Counted from the stretch's first letter, positions 1 to 7,775 are shown. The stretch: DNA of 39,450 nucleotides from Candidatus Elusimicrobium euhamitermitis (GCA_031254225.1 JAIRUU010000075.1:1-39450), one strand, 5' to 3'. A program made the numbers and translations. The notes: generated by a model not told the origin, from the letters alone.

Positions 1-292
1 ACCGGGTCTGCAGGGCTGGCTCGTCATAGCCGCGACGGGGTTTTTCAAGTACGGCCTGGCCATGACGCTGTGGTATATTGCTATAAGAAACATAGATTTA
101 AGCAAAGTCACGGCAATAATTTTGTCTTATCCGGCGGGGTCTTTTATACTGTCGGTCGCGCTCGGTTTTGAGCAGCCGCATTTATATCAGGCCGCGGGTT
201 TAATATTAACTTTTGCCGGCGCGTTCTGGGTAACAAGGCTTGTAAAAAAACAAAGTAAAAGCGCTGAAAATCCGTCGGAAGAAATAGCTTAA
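1..292 (+). CDS. EamA-family transporter, C-terminal fragment cut by the window edge
   Basis: The frame is open from base 2 and runs to a TAA at 290-292, so only about the last 96 residues are visible. The segment has two hydrophobic stretches and the loop KVTAIILSYPAGSF, and ends in a Lys/Ser-rich cytoplasmic tail. It aligns along its whole length with the C-terminus of the next gene (W-Y-x-A-I-R, D-L-x-K-x-T-A-x-I-L-S-Y-P, Y-Q-x-A-G-L), so the two are tandem paralogues. EamA (DMT superfamily) proteins are inner-membrane carriers with ten helices that export or import small metabolites; the substrate cannot be read from sequence. Assignment rests on the paralogue. Confidence 0.8.
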   Translation, partial: PGLQGWLVIAATGFFKYGLAMTLWYIAIRNIDLSKVTAIILSYPAGSFILSVALGFEQPHLYQAAGLILTFAGAFWVTRLVKKQSKSAENPSEEIA

Positions 293-312
293 ATAAAATA
301 AGGAGCGGTTTA

Positions 313-1212
313 ATGTCACCTCTTGTAGCGCTTTGGAGCAACTGGCTTTTTACCGGCATGTGGCCTATTGCGGGCGGCTTCGGGACAAAATTTCTTGCGC
401 CGTCGCTTATGGTTTTTTTGTCCTGCTGTTTCGCGTGGCTGTTTTACGCGCCGGTTTTTACGTACCGCGGGCTTTGGGGAAAACTGTTTGAAAAAAAACT
501 TTTCCCGCATCTTCTTATGCTCGGGCTGTTCGGCACCGCGCTGCCTTTTACGGCCATGTTTTTTGCGCTGCAATATACCACTCCGTCAAACGCCGCTATT
601 TTAAACCAGGTGGAAATTTTATATTCGCTTATTTTATCCTTTATTTTTTTGAAAGAAAAACCGGCTTTGGGCCAGCTGGGCGGCAGCGCGCTCGTCGTGC
701 TGGGCGTGCTGTTTATTTTAGCCAATGAAAAGTTTTCCCCCCGCTGGACCGGAGATTTGATTGTCATTTGCACGCCGTGGATGTTTCAAATCAGCCATAT
801 TTTCGCAAAAAAACTGCCAAAAGACCTGCCGCCGGTTTTTATAGCCGGCGCAAGAATGTTCTACGCCGGACTTGCAATGATTCCCATAGTAATTTTTTTC
901 GCGCTGTCCGGAAAATTATTTTTTATCAACGCGCCGCAGACTTATATATTTTTATTTTTCATGGGCACTCTGTATTACGGCATGACGCAGCCGCTGTGGT
1001 ACATGGCCATACGCGGCATGGATTTGGGCAAAGCGACGGCGGTAATTTTATCTTACCCGATACTTACTTTTGTCCTCTCCGTGCTGCTGGGCGTGGAAAG
1101 CGCGCACTGGTATCAGGTCGCGGGTCTTGCGCTGGCGTTTTCCGGCGCGTACTGGATTTCAATGATTATAAGAAAGGAACATAAAAAAAATGCAAAAGCT
1201 GATATTATTTGA
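313..1212 (+). CDS. EamA/DMT-family membrane transporter
   Basis: This 299-residue protein has the normal length and roughly ten hydrophobic helices of the EamA family (two EamA repeats of about five helices). The first repeat carries the typical motif NAAILNQVEILYSLILS near residues 95-112, the second KATAVILSYPILTFVLS near 240. AAGGAGCGG lies 5-13 bases before the ATG, supporting this start. It follows a paralogue by 20 bp and overlaps the next gene by 23 bp, so it is probably co-transcribed with both. Family knowledge says inner-membrane transport of an amino acid, nucleoside or similar metabolite; no substrate can be inferred. Confidence 0.88.
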   Translation: MSPLVALWSNWLFTGMWPIAGGFGTKFLAPSLMVFLSCCFAWLFYAPVFTYRGLWGKLFEKKLFPHLLMLGLFGTALPFTAMFFALQYTTPSNAAILNQVEILYSLILSFIFLKEKPALGQLGGSALVVLGVLFILANEKFSPRWTGDLIVICTPWMFQISHIFAKKLPKDLPPVFIAGARMFYAGLAMIPIVIFFALSGKLFFINAPQTYIFLFFMGTLYYGMTQPLWYMAIRGMDLGKATAVILSYPILTFVLSVLLGVESAHWYQVAGLALAFSGAYWISMIIRKEHKKNAKADII

Positions 1213-2041
1213 TTTGGACGGAACGCTGTTGTCGTCGGGAATGTCCGGCAAAAAGGCTTTGGACAAAGCCGTGCAAAATTTATACGGCAAAACGCCGGAG
1301 TATGATTTAACGGTTATAAACGGCAACACGGACAGCAAAAATTTCGCGACGGTTTTTGAAATTACCCTGGGCCGCAAAATAAAACCCGCCGAACTGGCCG
1401 CGTTAAAAGCCGAATATTTAAAATGCCTTCCGGCGGAAGTTAAGACGTGCGTCGCCGCCGGCACGCATAAACTTATAAAAGGCGTGGTAAAATTTTTGGA
1501 TTTTCTGCAAAAACAAAAAAATATTTGCCTGGCCCTCGGCACCGGCAATTTTAAAGAAGCGGCTTTTATAAAACTGAAACCGTGCGGGCTGGAAAAATAT
1601 TTTAAAACCGGCGGCTTCGGCGAAGACAGCGCGGACAGAACGCAAATGCTCGCGCGCGGAGTAAAACACGCGGAAAAATATTTTAAAACCAAATTCGCGC
1701 CGGAGAATGTTTTTATTATAGGGGACACGCACAAAGACGTCATAGCCGCCAAAGGAAACGGCTATCACAGCGGCGTTGTCGCTGGCAGCGATTATTCGGA
1801 CAAACGCCGCCTGACCCGCGCCGCGGCGGAACTTGAAATGCCGGATTTTACCGACATCAAAACCTGGAGCGTCTGGCTGGACATCAAAGCTGACCCCAAA
1901 GGCGTAAAGCGCGGCAATTATATCCTGCCCGCCAGCGCGATAGAGCACGTATTTTTCAGCCGCACGGGCATTGACGAAGACCGGCTGAAAATGTTCCGCG
2001 TAAAAAAATACGAAAAACTGCCAACGGGCAAAATATTTTAA
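1190..2041 (+). CDS. HAD-superfamily hydrolase, phosphoglycolate-phosphatase-like
   Basis: A 283-residue HAD phosphatase. Motif I FDLDGTLL sits at residues 7-14 with the nucleophile Asp8 and acid Asp10; the alpha-helical cap follows; LGTGN near 116 is motif II and GDTHKDV near 178 is the Mg-binding motif IV. The layout matches the phosphoglycolate phosphatase/Gph subgroup, so phosphate-ester hydrolysis in the cytoplasm is expected, with unknown substrate. About 55 extra residues after the HAD core (from WSVWLDIK on) are not part of the usual fold and I do not recognise them. It overlaps the upstream transporter by 23 bp and is followed by a terminator. Confidence 0.85.
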   Translation: MQKLILFDLDGTLLSSGMSGKKALDKAVQNLYGKTPEYDLTVINGNTDSKNFATVFEITLGRKIKPAELAALKAEYLKCLPAEVKTCVAAGTHKLIKGVVKFLDFLQKQKNICLALGTGNFKEAAFIKLKPCGLEKYFKTGGFGEDSADRTQMLARGVKHAEKYFKTKFAPENVFIIGDTHKDVIAAKGNGYHSGVVAGSDYSDKRRLTRAAAELEMPDFTDIKTWSVWLDIKADPKGVKRGNYILPASAIEHVFFSRTGIDEDRLKMFRVKKYEKLPTGKIF

Positions 2042-2045
2042 CCGT

Positions 2046-2076
2046 AAAAAAGGCCGCCTTAAAGGACGGCCTTTTT
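2046..2076 (+). terminator. Rho-independent terminator after the HAD gene
   Basis: A-run, GGCCG...CGGCC stem with a short imperfect interior, then a T-run, five bases after the HAD stop codon. It closes the EamA-EamA-HAD transcription unit and separates it from nadK. The T-run also falls where the -35 of the nadK promoter should lie. Confidence 0.85.
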
Positions 2077-2103
2077 AAACAATATTTTTGATAGAATTTT
2101 ATT

Positions 2104-2940
2104 ATGCTCATATTTAAAAATATCGCGCTGTATTATAATAAAGAGAAACCGCATAACCGCGCGGTGGCAGAAACCGTCGCCAAATTTCTGGCCGGTGAGG
2201 GCGCGAACGCCCTTGTCTATGACGACTGCGGCGGCATTACGCAAGAAAATACGGATCTTGTCATAACCGTCGGCGGGGACGGCACGGTTTTAAACGCGGG
2301 CCGCAATATCGTGCACAAAAAAATAAAACTGTTCGGGTTAAACGCCGGCAACCTCGGTTTCCTGACGGGCGCGGACCTTTCGGACTATAAAGAAATTTTA
2401 AACCAAGTCATACGCGGCCGTTACAGCGGGCAGGATATTTCACTGCTGTCAGTCAGCATTTTTAAAGACGGCAAATATACCGTCAAAGAGCAGGCCGCTT
2501 TTAACGACTGCGTCATCAAAACCGGCGGCGCGCGGGCGTTTACGCTGGAAATGTCCCTTGACGGCAAACAGGAACACAAATATTTCGGGGACGGAATTAT
2601 AGCGTCCACGCCGACGGGTTCCACCGCCTATTCCCTTGCGGCCGGCGGCCCGGTTATAGCGCCGGAGGTTGACGTTATTCTGCTCACGCCAATTTGCCCG
2701 CACTCGCTTACGCAGCGGCCGCTCGTGCTGCAGGGCAGCGCGCAGATTCTGCTCACGCCGCGCTATAAACGCGACGGCGACTACGCCACCGTCAACATTG
2801 ACGGCCAAATTACGTATATCGTTGAATCCGGCGACTCTGTTTTAATTTCCACCGGCCGCCACAAAATAAAACTTTTACAGGCGGAAGGGAACGATTTCCT
2901 TAAAACTTTAAACTCAAAGTTAAAGTGGGGCAACCGCTGA
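2104..2940 (+). CDS. nadK: NAD kinase
   Basis: 278 residues, the usual length for bacterial NAD kinase, which phosphorylates NAD to NADP in the cytoplasm. The catalytic GGDGT is at residues 57-61, GNLGFL near 82-87, and the signature TPTGSTAYSLAAGGP at 169-183; a VNIDGQ segment precedes the C-terminus. The stop overlaps the recN start (TGATG), and nadK-recN is a common bacterial gene pair. No Shine-Dalgarno is visible: the sequence before the ATG is AT-rich, with TAGAAT at 2092-2097 six bases upstream, so the mRNA may be leaderless. With nadA and nadC in this window it completes part of NAD(P) synthesis. Confidence 0.97.
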   Translation: MLIFKNIALYYNKEKPHNRAVAETVAKFLAGEGANALVYDDCGGITQENTDLVITVGGDGTVLNAGRNIVHKKIKLFGLNAGNLGFLTGADLSDYKEILNQVIRGRYSGQDISLLSVSIFKDGKYTVKEQAAFNDCVIKTGGARAFTLEMSLDGKQEHKYFGDGIIASTPTGSTAYSLAAGGPVIAPEVDVILLTPICPHSLTQRPLVLQGSAQILLTPRYKRDGDYATVNIDGQITYIVESGDSVLISTGRHKIKLLQAEGNDFLKTLNSKLKWGNR

Positions 2941-4598
2941 TGCTTAAAAACCTGCAAATTAAAAACTTCGCGATTTTAGACGACATTAATCTGGATTTAT
3001 CCGCCGGCCTGAACGTCTTCAGCGGGGAAACGGGCGCGGGCAAATCCATAATTATTGAAGCGCTGGGTTTTGCGCTTGGCGCGCGCGCGGGCCTTTCCAT
3101 GCTTAAAGAGGGCGCGCAAAACATGTCAGTCGCCGCGGTTTTTGAGACGGAGGATTTGCCTAAAAAATTTTTGCAGGAATATAAAATCAGCGGAAACGCG
3201 GTTACTTTAAAAAGAGAACTTGACGCAAAAGGCAAGACGCGCGGTTTTATAGGAAACACGCTTGTCCCCGCCGGCGCGCTGGCCGCGCTGGGCGAATTTC
3301 TGGTTGACTTTCACGGCCAGCAGGACCATCATACTCTTCTCAAATCATCAGAACATCTGGCAATGCTTGACAGGTTTGCAAAAACGCAGAAAGACGTTTT
3401 GCACGTCTCGCAGCTTTACGCCGATATGCAGGATATTCTGGCCAAAATAAACGCGCTCAGTTTAAGCAAAGCGGAAAAGGAAAGACTGCTTGATTTATAT
3501 AATTTCCAATATAAAGAAATAACGGACGCCGCCTTAAAACCGGGCGAAGACATTGAAATTGACAACGCGCTGCCCAAGCTAAAACACTCCGGTAAATTAA
3601 AAGAACTGGCTGAAAACGCCTATCAGTTTTTGTACGAGGGCGAAGCCGCGGGCATTGACACTTTGTCCAAAGCGTTAAAAAATCTGCGCGACATGTGCGA
3701 GCTGGACGAAACTCTGCGCCCGATGCTCTCCGAGCTTGAAAGCGCATTGCGCTCAATTGAGGACGGCGCGGCCGCGGTTTACGACTATAAAGAGCATATA
3801 AGCGTTGACCCGCAGACGCTTGACGACATGCTTTCCCGCCAGCAGAAAACGGCAAAACTGAAAAGCAAGTACGGCCCTGAGATTTCAGACGTGCTGGCAA
3901 AAGCGGAAGAGTTAAAAAAACAAATTGACTCCCTGTCTTTCTCGGAAGAAAAAGAGGCGGAGCTGCGCGCTCAGCTTTCCGCCGTAAAAGAAGAACTTTT
4001 AACCGGCGCCATGGTGCTGCATGAAAAACGCGTGAACGCCGCGCAAAAATTAGACGCGCGCGTAATTGCGGAAATAAAGCCGCTGGGATTTTCCGAAGTT
4101 AAATTTAAAACGGATATTATTTTTGAAGAAGAGTCCGTCGGCGCTACGGGCGCGGACAGCGTGGAATTTTTATTTTCCCCAAACCCGGGCCAGAGTTTAA
4201 AACCGCTCAAAAACATAGCCTCCGGCGGGGAAATGAGCAGGGTAATGCTGGGCCTAAAAACTGTTTTGGCGGGCACCGTGCCCGTTATGGTGTTTGACGA
4301 AATTGACGCCGGCATAGGCGGCGCGACCGGCTTAAAAGTGGGCGAAAAACTGCGCGCCGTTTCCGCCGGCAGGCAGACGCTATGCGTAACTCACTTGCCG
4401 CAGGTGGCGGCCTTCGGCGCGGCGCATTTTAACGTAAATAAAATAAGCTCTAAAAATACAACGCGCGTCATTTTGACAAGGCTTGAGGGCGAGTCAAGAA
4501 CGTCAGAAATTGCTAGAATGTTAGGTAGTATCAGCGGCAAGATGACCGCGGGTTTTAAACACGCGCAGGAACTTATTGATTATTGCCGCAATAGTTGA
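2940..4598 (+). CDS. recN: DNA repair protein RecN
   Basis: 552-residue SMC-like ATPase that acts in recombinational double-strand-break repair. Walker A GETGAGKS is at residues 29-36 from the chosen ATG, FHGQQDHH near 120, a central coiled-coil arm, the ABC signature ASGGEMSR near 425 and Walker B VMVFDEIDAGIGG near 455. A GTG five codons upstream (2925) is in frame, but the ATG at 2940 overlaps the nadK stop by one base and gives the N-terminus MLKNLQIKNFAIL typical of RecN, so I chose it. Length agrees with the family. Co-transcribed with nadK. Confidence 0.97.
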   Translation: MLKNLQIKNFAILDDINLDLSAGLNVFSGETGAGKSIIIEALGFALGARAGLSMLKEGAQNMSVAAVFETEDLPKKFLQEYKISGNAVTLKRELDAKGKTRGFIGNTLVPAGALAALGEFLVDFHGQQDHHTLLKSSEHLAMLDRFAKTQKDVLHVSQLYADMQDILAKINALSLSKAEKERLLDLYNFQYKEITDAALKPGEDIEIDNALPKLKHSGKLKELAENAYQFLYEGEAAGIDTLSKALKNLRDMCELDETLRPMLSELESALRSIEDGAAAVYDYKEHISVDPQTLDDMLSRQQKTAKLKSKYGPEISDVLAKAEELKKQIDSLSFSEEKEAELRAQLSAVKEELLTGAMVLHEKRVNAAQKLDARVIAEIKPLGFSEVKFKTDIIFEEESVGATGADSVEFLFSPNPGQSLKPLKNIASGGEMSRVMLGLKTVLAGTVPVMVFDEIDAGIGGATGLKVGEKLRAVSAGRQTLCVTHLPQVAAFGAAHFNVNKISSKNTTRVILTRLEGESRTSEIARMLGSISGKMTAGFKHAQELIDYCRNS

Positions 4599-4617
4599 TT
4601 AATATATGGAGGAATTT

Positions 4618-4995
4618 ATGGCTGAAGAAAAAAAAGAAGAGAAAAAAGAGGGAAAATCCTGCTGCTGTTCCTCGGGCGCGGACGGCAAATGCTGTTGCAA
4701 ATATAAAAAATTTTTCCCGCATAACTGGTTTAAACTCAAATGTTTAACGCGTATTTTTTATGCGTTTTTCTATTTGGGCGTAGCGGCGTCAATTTATATG
4801 CTCGTGCAGCTTGGCTTATTCTTCAAATACGCTAAAATGGGTATGATAGGCTATGATGCTTTGCCGCAGATGATTGCCCTTGTCCTGTTTGTAATAGTTT
4901 CCACCTTCGTCATGCTCGCGATAGCAAAAATCTGCAAAGTTCTTCGCAAAATAAAACGTCTTCTCAAAGACGATAAAGAAGAAAACCGCAAATAA
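4618..4995 (+). CDS. Small membrane protein with a Cys-rich cytoplasmic N-terminus
   Basis: 125 residues, not assigned to a family. GGAGG at 4608-4612 points to the ATG at 4618 rather than the in-frame ATG at 4606. The N-terminus is a Lys/Glu-rich stretch followed by two Cys clusters (CCCSS and CCCKYKK, residues 15-28); two transmembrane helices follow (about 44-65 and 80-100), then a basic tail rich in Lys/Arg. The two CCC clusters could bind metal or be acylated, but nothing else supports a function. It lies 19 bp after recN and may be on the same transcript. Confidence 0.75.
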   Translation: MAEEKKEEKKEGKSCCCSSGADGKCCCKYKKFFPHNWFKLKCLTRIFYAFFYLGVAASIYMLVQLGLFFKYAKMGMIGYDALPQMIALVLFVIVSTFVMLAIAKICKVLRKIKRLLKDDKEENRK

Positions 4996-5006
4996 TTTTT
5001 GCGTTT

Positions 5007-5030
5007 AACGGGGCGCTCCGGCGCCCCGTT
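5007..5030 (+). other. Perfect 10-bp hairpin between two genes
   Basis: AACGGGGCGC, loop TCCG, GCGCCCCGTT. It sits between the small membrane protein gene and the start of the outer-membrane protein gene, ending 7 bases before the ATG at 5038. There is no clean T-run directly after it (GCATTTT follows). It may be a weak terminator or attenuator, or it may mask the ribosome binding region of the next gene. Confidence 0.6.
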
Positions 5031-5037
5031 GCATTTT

Positions 5038-6276
5038 ATGCTCAAAAAATTTCTGCTCATTATCGTCCTTTTTTGTTGCGCCGCAACAGCGGGCGCGGAA
5101 GCTTTGCGCCTTAAAAACGGGACAATACTGACGGGACAGATTGTGGAACGCGGGCAATATACTTTAAATTTTAAAACTAAATACGGCGTAGTTACCGTCG
5201 CGCAGCGCGATATCGTTGAAGAGCTGCCGGACAAACAGCGCATACTTTTAAAAGGCGGCGGGGAAATTATAGGCGCGGTGGAAGATATTACGCAGTTCAA
5301 CGTCCGCGTAAAAACAGACGGCGGATATGTGAACGTGGACATGCCTAAAATTGACGCTATTGAAGTGTACGACTACGAGTCCGCCGAAAAGCAGAAAAAA
5401 TACGTTGAGCAAACGCTTGCCGACAACGCCAAAAACACAGACTCCCGCGCCAAGGAAACCGCGGCCACCGGCATTTCTTTTGACGAGGATTTGGACCGCG
5501 CCTTTGCGGCAAAATCCGCGCCCGCGCCGGACGTTGTTGAGTATACCGTCGTGCGCGGCAGCGCGCCGGCCCAGGCCGCGCCGGTAACGGCCGCGCCCGA
5601 AGCGCGGGAAGTTTACCGCGCGCCGACACCTGCCCAGCCCGCGGTAAAACCTGAAGAAAATAAATCCGCCAAACAAGAAAAACAATCCCGAGAGAAGAAA
5701 ACAGCCGCCGCGGCCGCTTCCGTCTCAGAACGGCGTTACGTGGCCGTTGAAGCGGGCGTGGTAAATAATAAATTTAAAGTTAATAACGGACAAAACGATG
5801 TGGGCGGCATGGGCGTGGGCGCGGATATAAAATATTTGTGGCGGCTGTTTAAAACAAATTTGTGGCTTGGCCCCGGGTTTATGCTTGCCTCAATACCTAA
5901 GAGCAAATTTAATTCCGCGCCGGCTGCCCTTGTAAATACCGACGGACAAATGTTCCATTTTAACCTGGTTGCAAATTATTATCTTACGCCAAAATCCGCA
6001 TTTCAGACGTATATTACCGCGTCCGCAGGTTATGAAAGTTCAAGCATAAACCTGCGCTCAACTGATTCCACAGACCCGGCGCAGCCGGTTTATACAAGCG
6101 CAAAAGCGTCGTCGTCAGGTTTTGTAGGCTCCGCCGGCCTAGGCGTTGAAAGGAAATTCGGCGATACGTCGCTCGGCCTTGAAGGCCGCTACTACAGCGC
6201 GACACGCGGCGGGGATTTGAAAGGGTCGCCCTCGGGTTATTATTCCGCCATGCTCAAAGCCAGCTGGAAATTTTAA
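5038..6276 (+). CDS. Outer-membrane beta-barrel protein with N-terminal SH3-like repeats
   Basis: I chose the ATG at 5038 (412 residues) because it starts a classic signal peptide, MLKKFLLIIVLF...AGA, with cleavage expected before EALRL; the in-frame TTG at 4999 would put the hairpin inside the gene and bury the signal. Residues 25-115 hold two or three short beta repeats of the type LKNGTILTGQIVE / LKGGGEIIGAVED. A Pro/Ala/Lys-rich linker follows (about 165-235), then a C-terminal domain with alternating hydrophobic strands ending in SWKF, the terminal Phe expected of a BAM-inserted barrel. Likely a periplasm-to-outer-membrane structural protein; no specific function is visible. Confidence 0.8.
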   Translation: MLKKFLLIIVLFCCAATAGAEALRLKNGTILTGQIVERGQYTLNFKTKYGVVTVAQRDIVEELPDKQRILLKGGGEIIGAVEDITQFNVRVKTDGGYVNVDMPKIDAIEVYDYESAEKQKKYVEQTLADNAKNTDSRAKETAATGISFDEDLDRAFAAKSAPAPDVVEYTVVRGSAPAQAAPVTAAPEAREVYRAPTPAQPAVKPEENKSAKQEKQSREKKTAAAAASVSERRYVAVEAGVVNNKFKVNNGQNDVGGMGVGADIKYLWRLFKTNLWLGPGFMLASIPKSKFNSAPAALVNTDGQMFHFNLVANYYLTPKSAFQTYITASAGYESSSINLRSTDSTDPAQPVYTSAKASSSGFVGSAGLGVERKFGDTSLGLEGRYYSATRGGDLKGSPSGYYSAMLKASWKF

Positions 6277-7355
6277 TGAAAACGTTAATCCTGGCAAACG
6301 CTTTTAAAGGCTCCCTCTCCGCCGGAGACGCCGGAAAAATAATACAAAAAAATTTGGGGGCTTCTTCCAAACTCATGCTTATCTCAGACGGCGGGGACGG
6401 AATTATTGACGTTTTTAAATCCGCCGCGCCGGCCGCGAAAATAATAAAAAAATCAGTACGCGACGCTTACGGCATTTATCATAAAGCGCCGTTTCTGCTG
6501 CTGCCGGACGGCAAAACCGCCGTCATAGAAACCGCAAAAATATGCGGGCTGGGCGGCATAAAAAAATGCGATTTAAAACCGCTTGTTTCCACTTCCTACG
6601 GCGTCGGGGAAATGATAGCGCGCGCGCTTAAACTGGGCGTAAAAAATTTTTACATAGGCCTGGGCGGCGTGGCGTGCAACGACGGCGGCGCGGGCTGCGC
6701 GGCCGCGCTGGGCGTAAAATTCCATGACGGCAAAAAAAATATTCCCGCCGCCGCGGCAGGGCTTTTAAAATTAAAAAATATTGACGTTCCCCCCTTAAAC
6801 TTAAGCGGCGTAAAATTTTTTGCTTTGACTGACGTCACAAATCCGCTGCTGGGCCCGCGCGGGTCAGCCGCGGTTTTCGGCCCGCAGAAATGCAGGACAA
6901 AGCAAGAAGTAAAAGTAATTGCGGCCGCGCTTAAAAATTACGCGCGCGTCATAAAAAAATCTTTAGGCCGCGACGTAGGCCGCGTGCCCGGCGCGGGCGC
7001 GGCCGGCGCAATAGCCGCCGGATTATATGTATTTTTAAACGCGGAAATTACGCCGGGCGCGCGCTTTATTTTCAAAAAATTAAAAATTGAAAACGAAATA
7101 AAAAAATCCGGCCGCGTCATAATTACCGAAGGCTGTCTTGACGCGCAGACTTTTATGGGCAAAGCGCCCGGCGCGGCGGTGGAACTGGCAAAAAAATATA
7201 AAAAAGAAATAATTTTTATATGCGGAAAAAATAAATTAAAATACGCCGCGCGCCGAGGTATAAAAAAAGTTCTGGAACTTTCCGCCCTCGCGCGGCGCGG
7301 CGAAGACAGTATGCGGGACGCGGCAAAAATTCTTGCCCGCGCGTCAGAAATTTAA
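6276..7355 (+). CDS. Glycerate kinase, GlxK/GarK (type 1) family
   Basis: 359 residues, near the family length of about 370-380. N-terminal ANAFKGSLSA and LISDGGDGIID match the conserved AxDSFKGS and PxADGGEGT motifs; GLGGVACNDGGAGCAAALG near 127-145 matches the GIGGSATNDGGAG signature; GxGxAGAxAAGL near 238 is the family glycine-rich loop. The enzyme phosphorylates D-glycerate to 2- or 3-phosphoglycerate in the cytoplasm, feeding glycolysis. The ATG overlaps the previous stop by one base (TAATG), so translation is coupled to the outer-membrane protein gene, although the functions are not obviously linked. Confidence 0.93.
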   Translation: MKTLILANAFKGSLSAGDAGKIIQKNLGASSKLMLISDGGDGIIDVFKSAAPAAKIIKKSVRDAYGIYHKAPFLLLPDGKTAVIETAKICGLGGIKKCDLKPLVSTSYGVGEMIARALKLGVKNFYIGLGGVACNDGGAGCAAALGVKFHDGKKNIPAAAAGLLKLKNIDVPPLNLSGVKFFALTDVTNPLLGPRGSAAVFGPQKCRTKQEVKVIAAALKNYARVIKKSLGRDVGRVPGAGAAGAIAAGLYVFLNAEITPGARFIFKKLKIENEIKKSGRVIITEGCLDAQTFMGKAPGAAVELAKKYKKEIIFICGKNKLKYAARRGIKKVLELSALARRGEDSMRDAAKILARASEI

Positions 7356-7372
7356 AAATGCTATAATAAGAT

Positions 7373-7446
7373 TGCGGGGTAGAGAAGCCCGGTATCTCGC
7401 AAGGCCCATAACCTTGAGATCACAGGTTCAAATCCTGTCCCCGCAA
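7373..7446 (+). tRNA. tRNA-Met (CAT), initiator type with variant features
   Basis: A full cloverleaf: acceptor TGCGGGG/CCCCGCA with A73, D arm GAGA/TCTC, anticodon stem CAAGG/CCTTG, T arm ACAGG/CCTGT. Anticodon CAT at 7407-7409. A11:U24 in the D stem and the overall similarity to bacterial fMet tRNAs support initiator identity. Odd points: U1:A72 instead of the C1xA72 mismatch, A29:U41 instead of the first of the three G:C pairs, and C33 where U33 is almost universal. CCA is not encoded. TATAAT at 7362-7367 lies only five bases upstream, so the primary transcript may begin at or next to the mature 5' end. Confidence 0.88.
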
Positions 7447-7470
7447 TTTTTTTCTTCGGACTAGAGCGTC

Positions 7471-7551
7471 TTTGAATTTTTCCGTTCGTTCGGACATGGC
7501 CGCGCTCGGCGCGTTCCTTGCAAATGTACCTCTCTACCGGAAAAATTCAAA
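7471..7551. repeat. 81-bp inverted-repeat element between two tRNAs
   Basis: Arms TTTGAATTTTTCCG (7471-7484) and CGGAAAAATTCAAA (7538-7551) are perfect 14-bp complements around a 53-base centre that is much more GC-rich. The AT-rich arm sequence recurs at 20473-20576, and a TTTTCAATTTT form at 24236-24307, suggesting a dispersed family of hairpin elements. It fills most of the 172-bp gap between the tRNA genes, leaving room for the tRNA-Thr promoter (TATAAT at 7604-7609). Confidence 0.75.
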
Positions 7552-7618
7552 TCCATCTCAAAATCCTGTGAAAAAATTTTTCCCGCCTGAAGTAATCTTA
7601 CTCTATAATATTCTTAAC

Positions 7619-7691
7619 GCCGAGGTAGCTCAGCTGGTAGAGCAACGGTTTTGTAAACCGTAGGTCGTGGGTTCAAACCCCATCCTCGGCT
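7619..7691 (+). tRNA. tRNA-Thr (TGT)
   Basis: Acceptor GCCGAGG (7619-7625) pairs with CCTCGGC (7684-7690) and the discriminator is T73. D arm GCTC/GAGC, anticodon stem ACGGT/ACCGT with loop TTTGTAA gives anticodon TGT at 7652-7654. T arm GTGGG/CCCAT with TTCAAAC loop. CCA is not encoded. A -10 TATAAT at 7604-7609 lies ten bases upstream, so it has its own promoter. A run of T and a hairpin repeat follow. Confidence 0.97.
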
Positions 7692-7692
7692 T

Positions 7693-7747
7693 TTTTTATT
7701 TGCCCGCGGGGCAAATAACCGCGCCGCAGCAAAGCGAAGACGGGTTA
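7693..7747. repeat. Hairpin repeat, copy 1
   Basis: TTTTT followed by a hairpin TTATTTGCCC/GGGCAAATAA and a conserved tail CCGCGCCGCAGC...AGCGAAGACGGGT. Copy 2 at 8001-8053 has the same order of parts. The hairpin loops differ but both arms change together, so pairing is kept. The copy begins two bases after tRNA-Thr. Confidence 0.85.
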
Positions 7748-7775
7748 ATCAATTTTTTATAATTTTTTTTGGGTC

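Noticed and set aside
5007..5030. Firm terminator call for the hairpin before the outer-membrane protein gene
   Set aside because: The stem is perfect, but the T-run is interrupted (GCATTTT), so it is listed as a hairpin without a firm role.
4999..5037. TTG start for the outer-membrane protein at 4999
   Set aside because: It would extend the protein before its signal peptide and place the hairpin inside the gene; the ATG at 5038 gives a normal secretion signal.
7472..7663. 63-codon ORF ending AEVAQLVEQRFCKP
   Set aside because: It is the translation of the tRNA-Thr gene plus the inverted-repeat spacer; this peptide is a well-known artefact of tRNA sequences.
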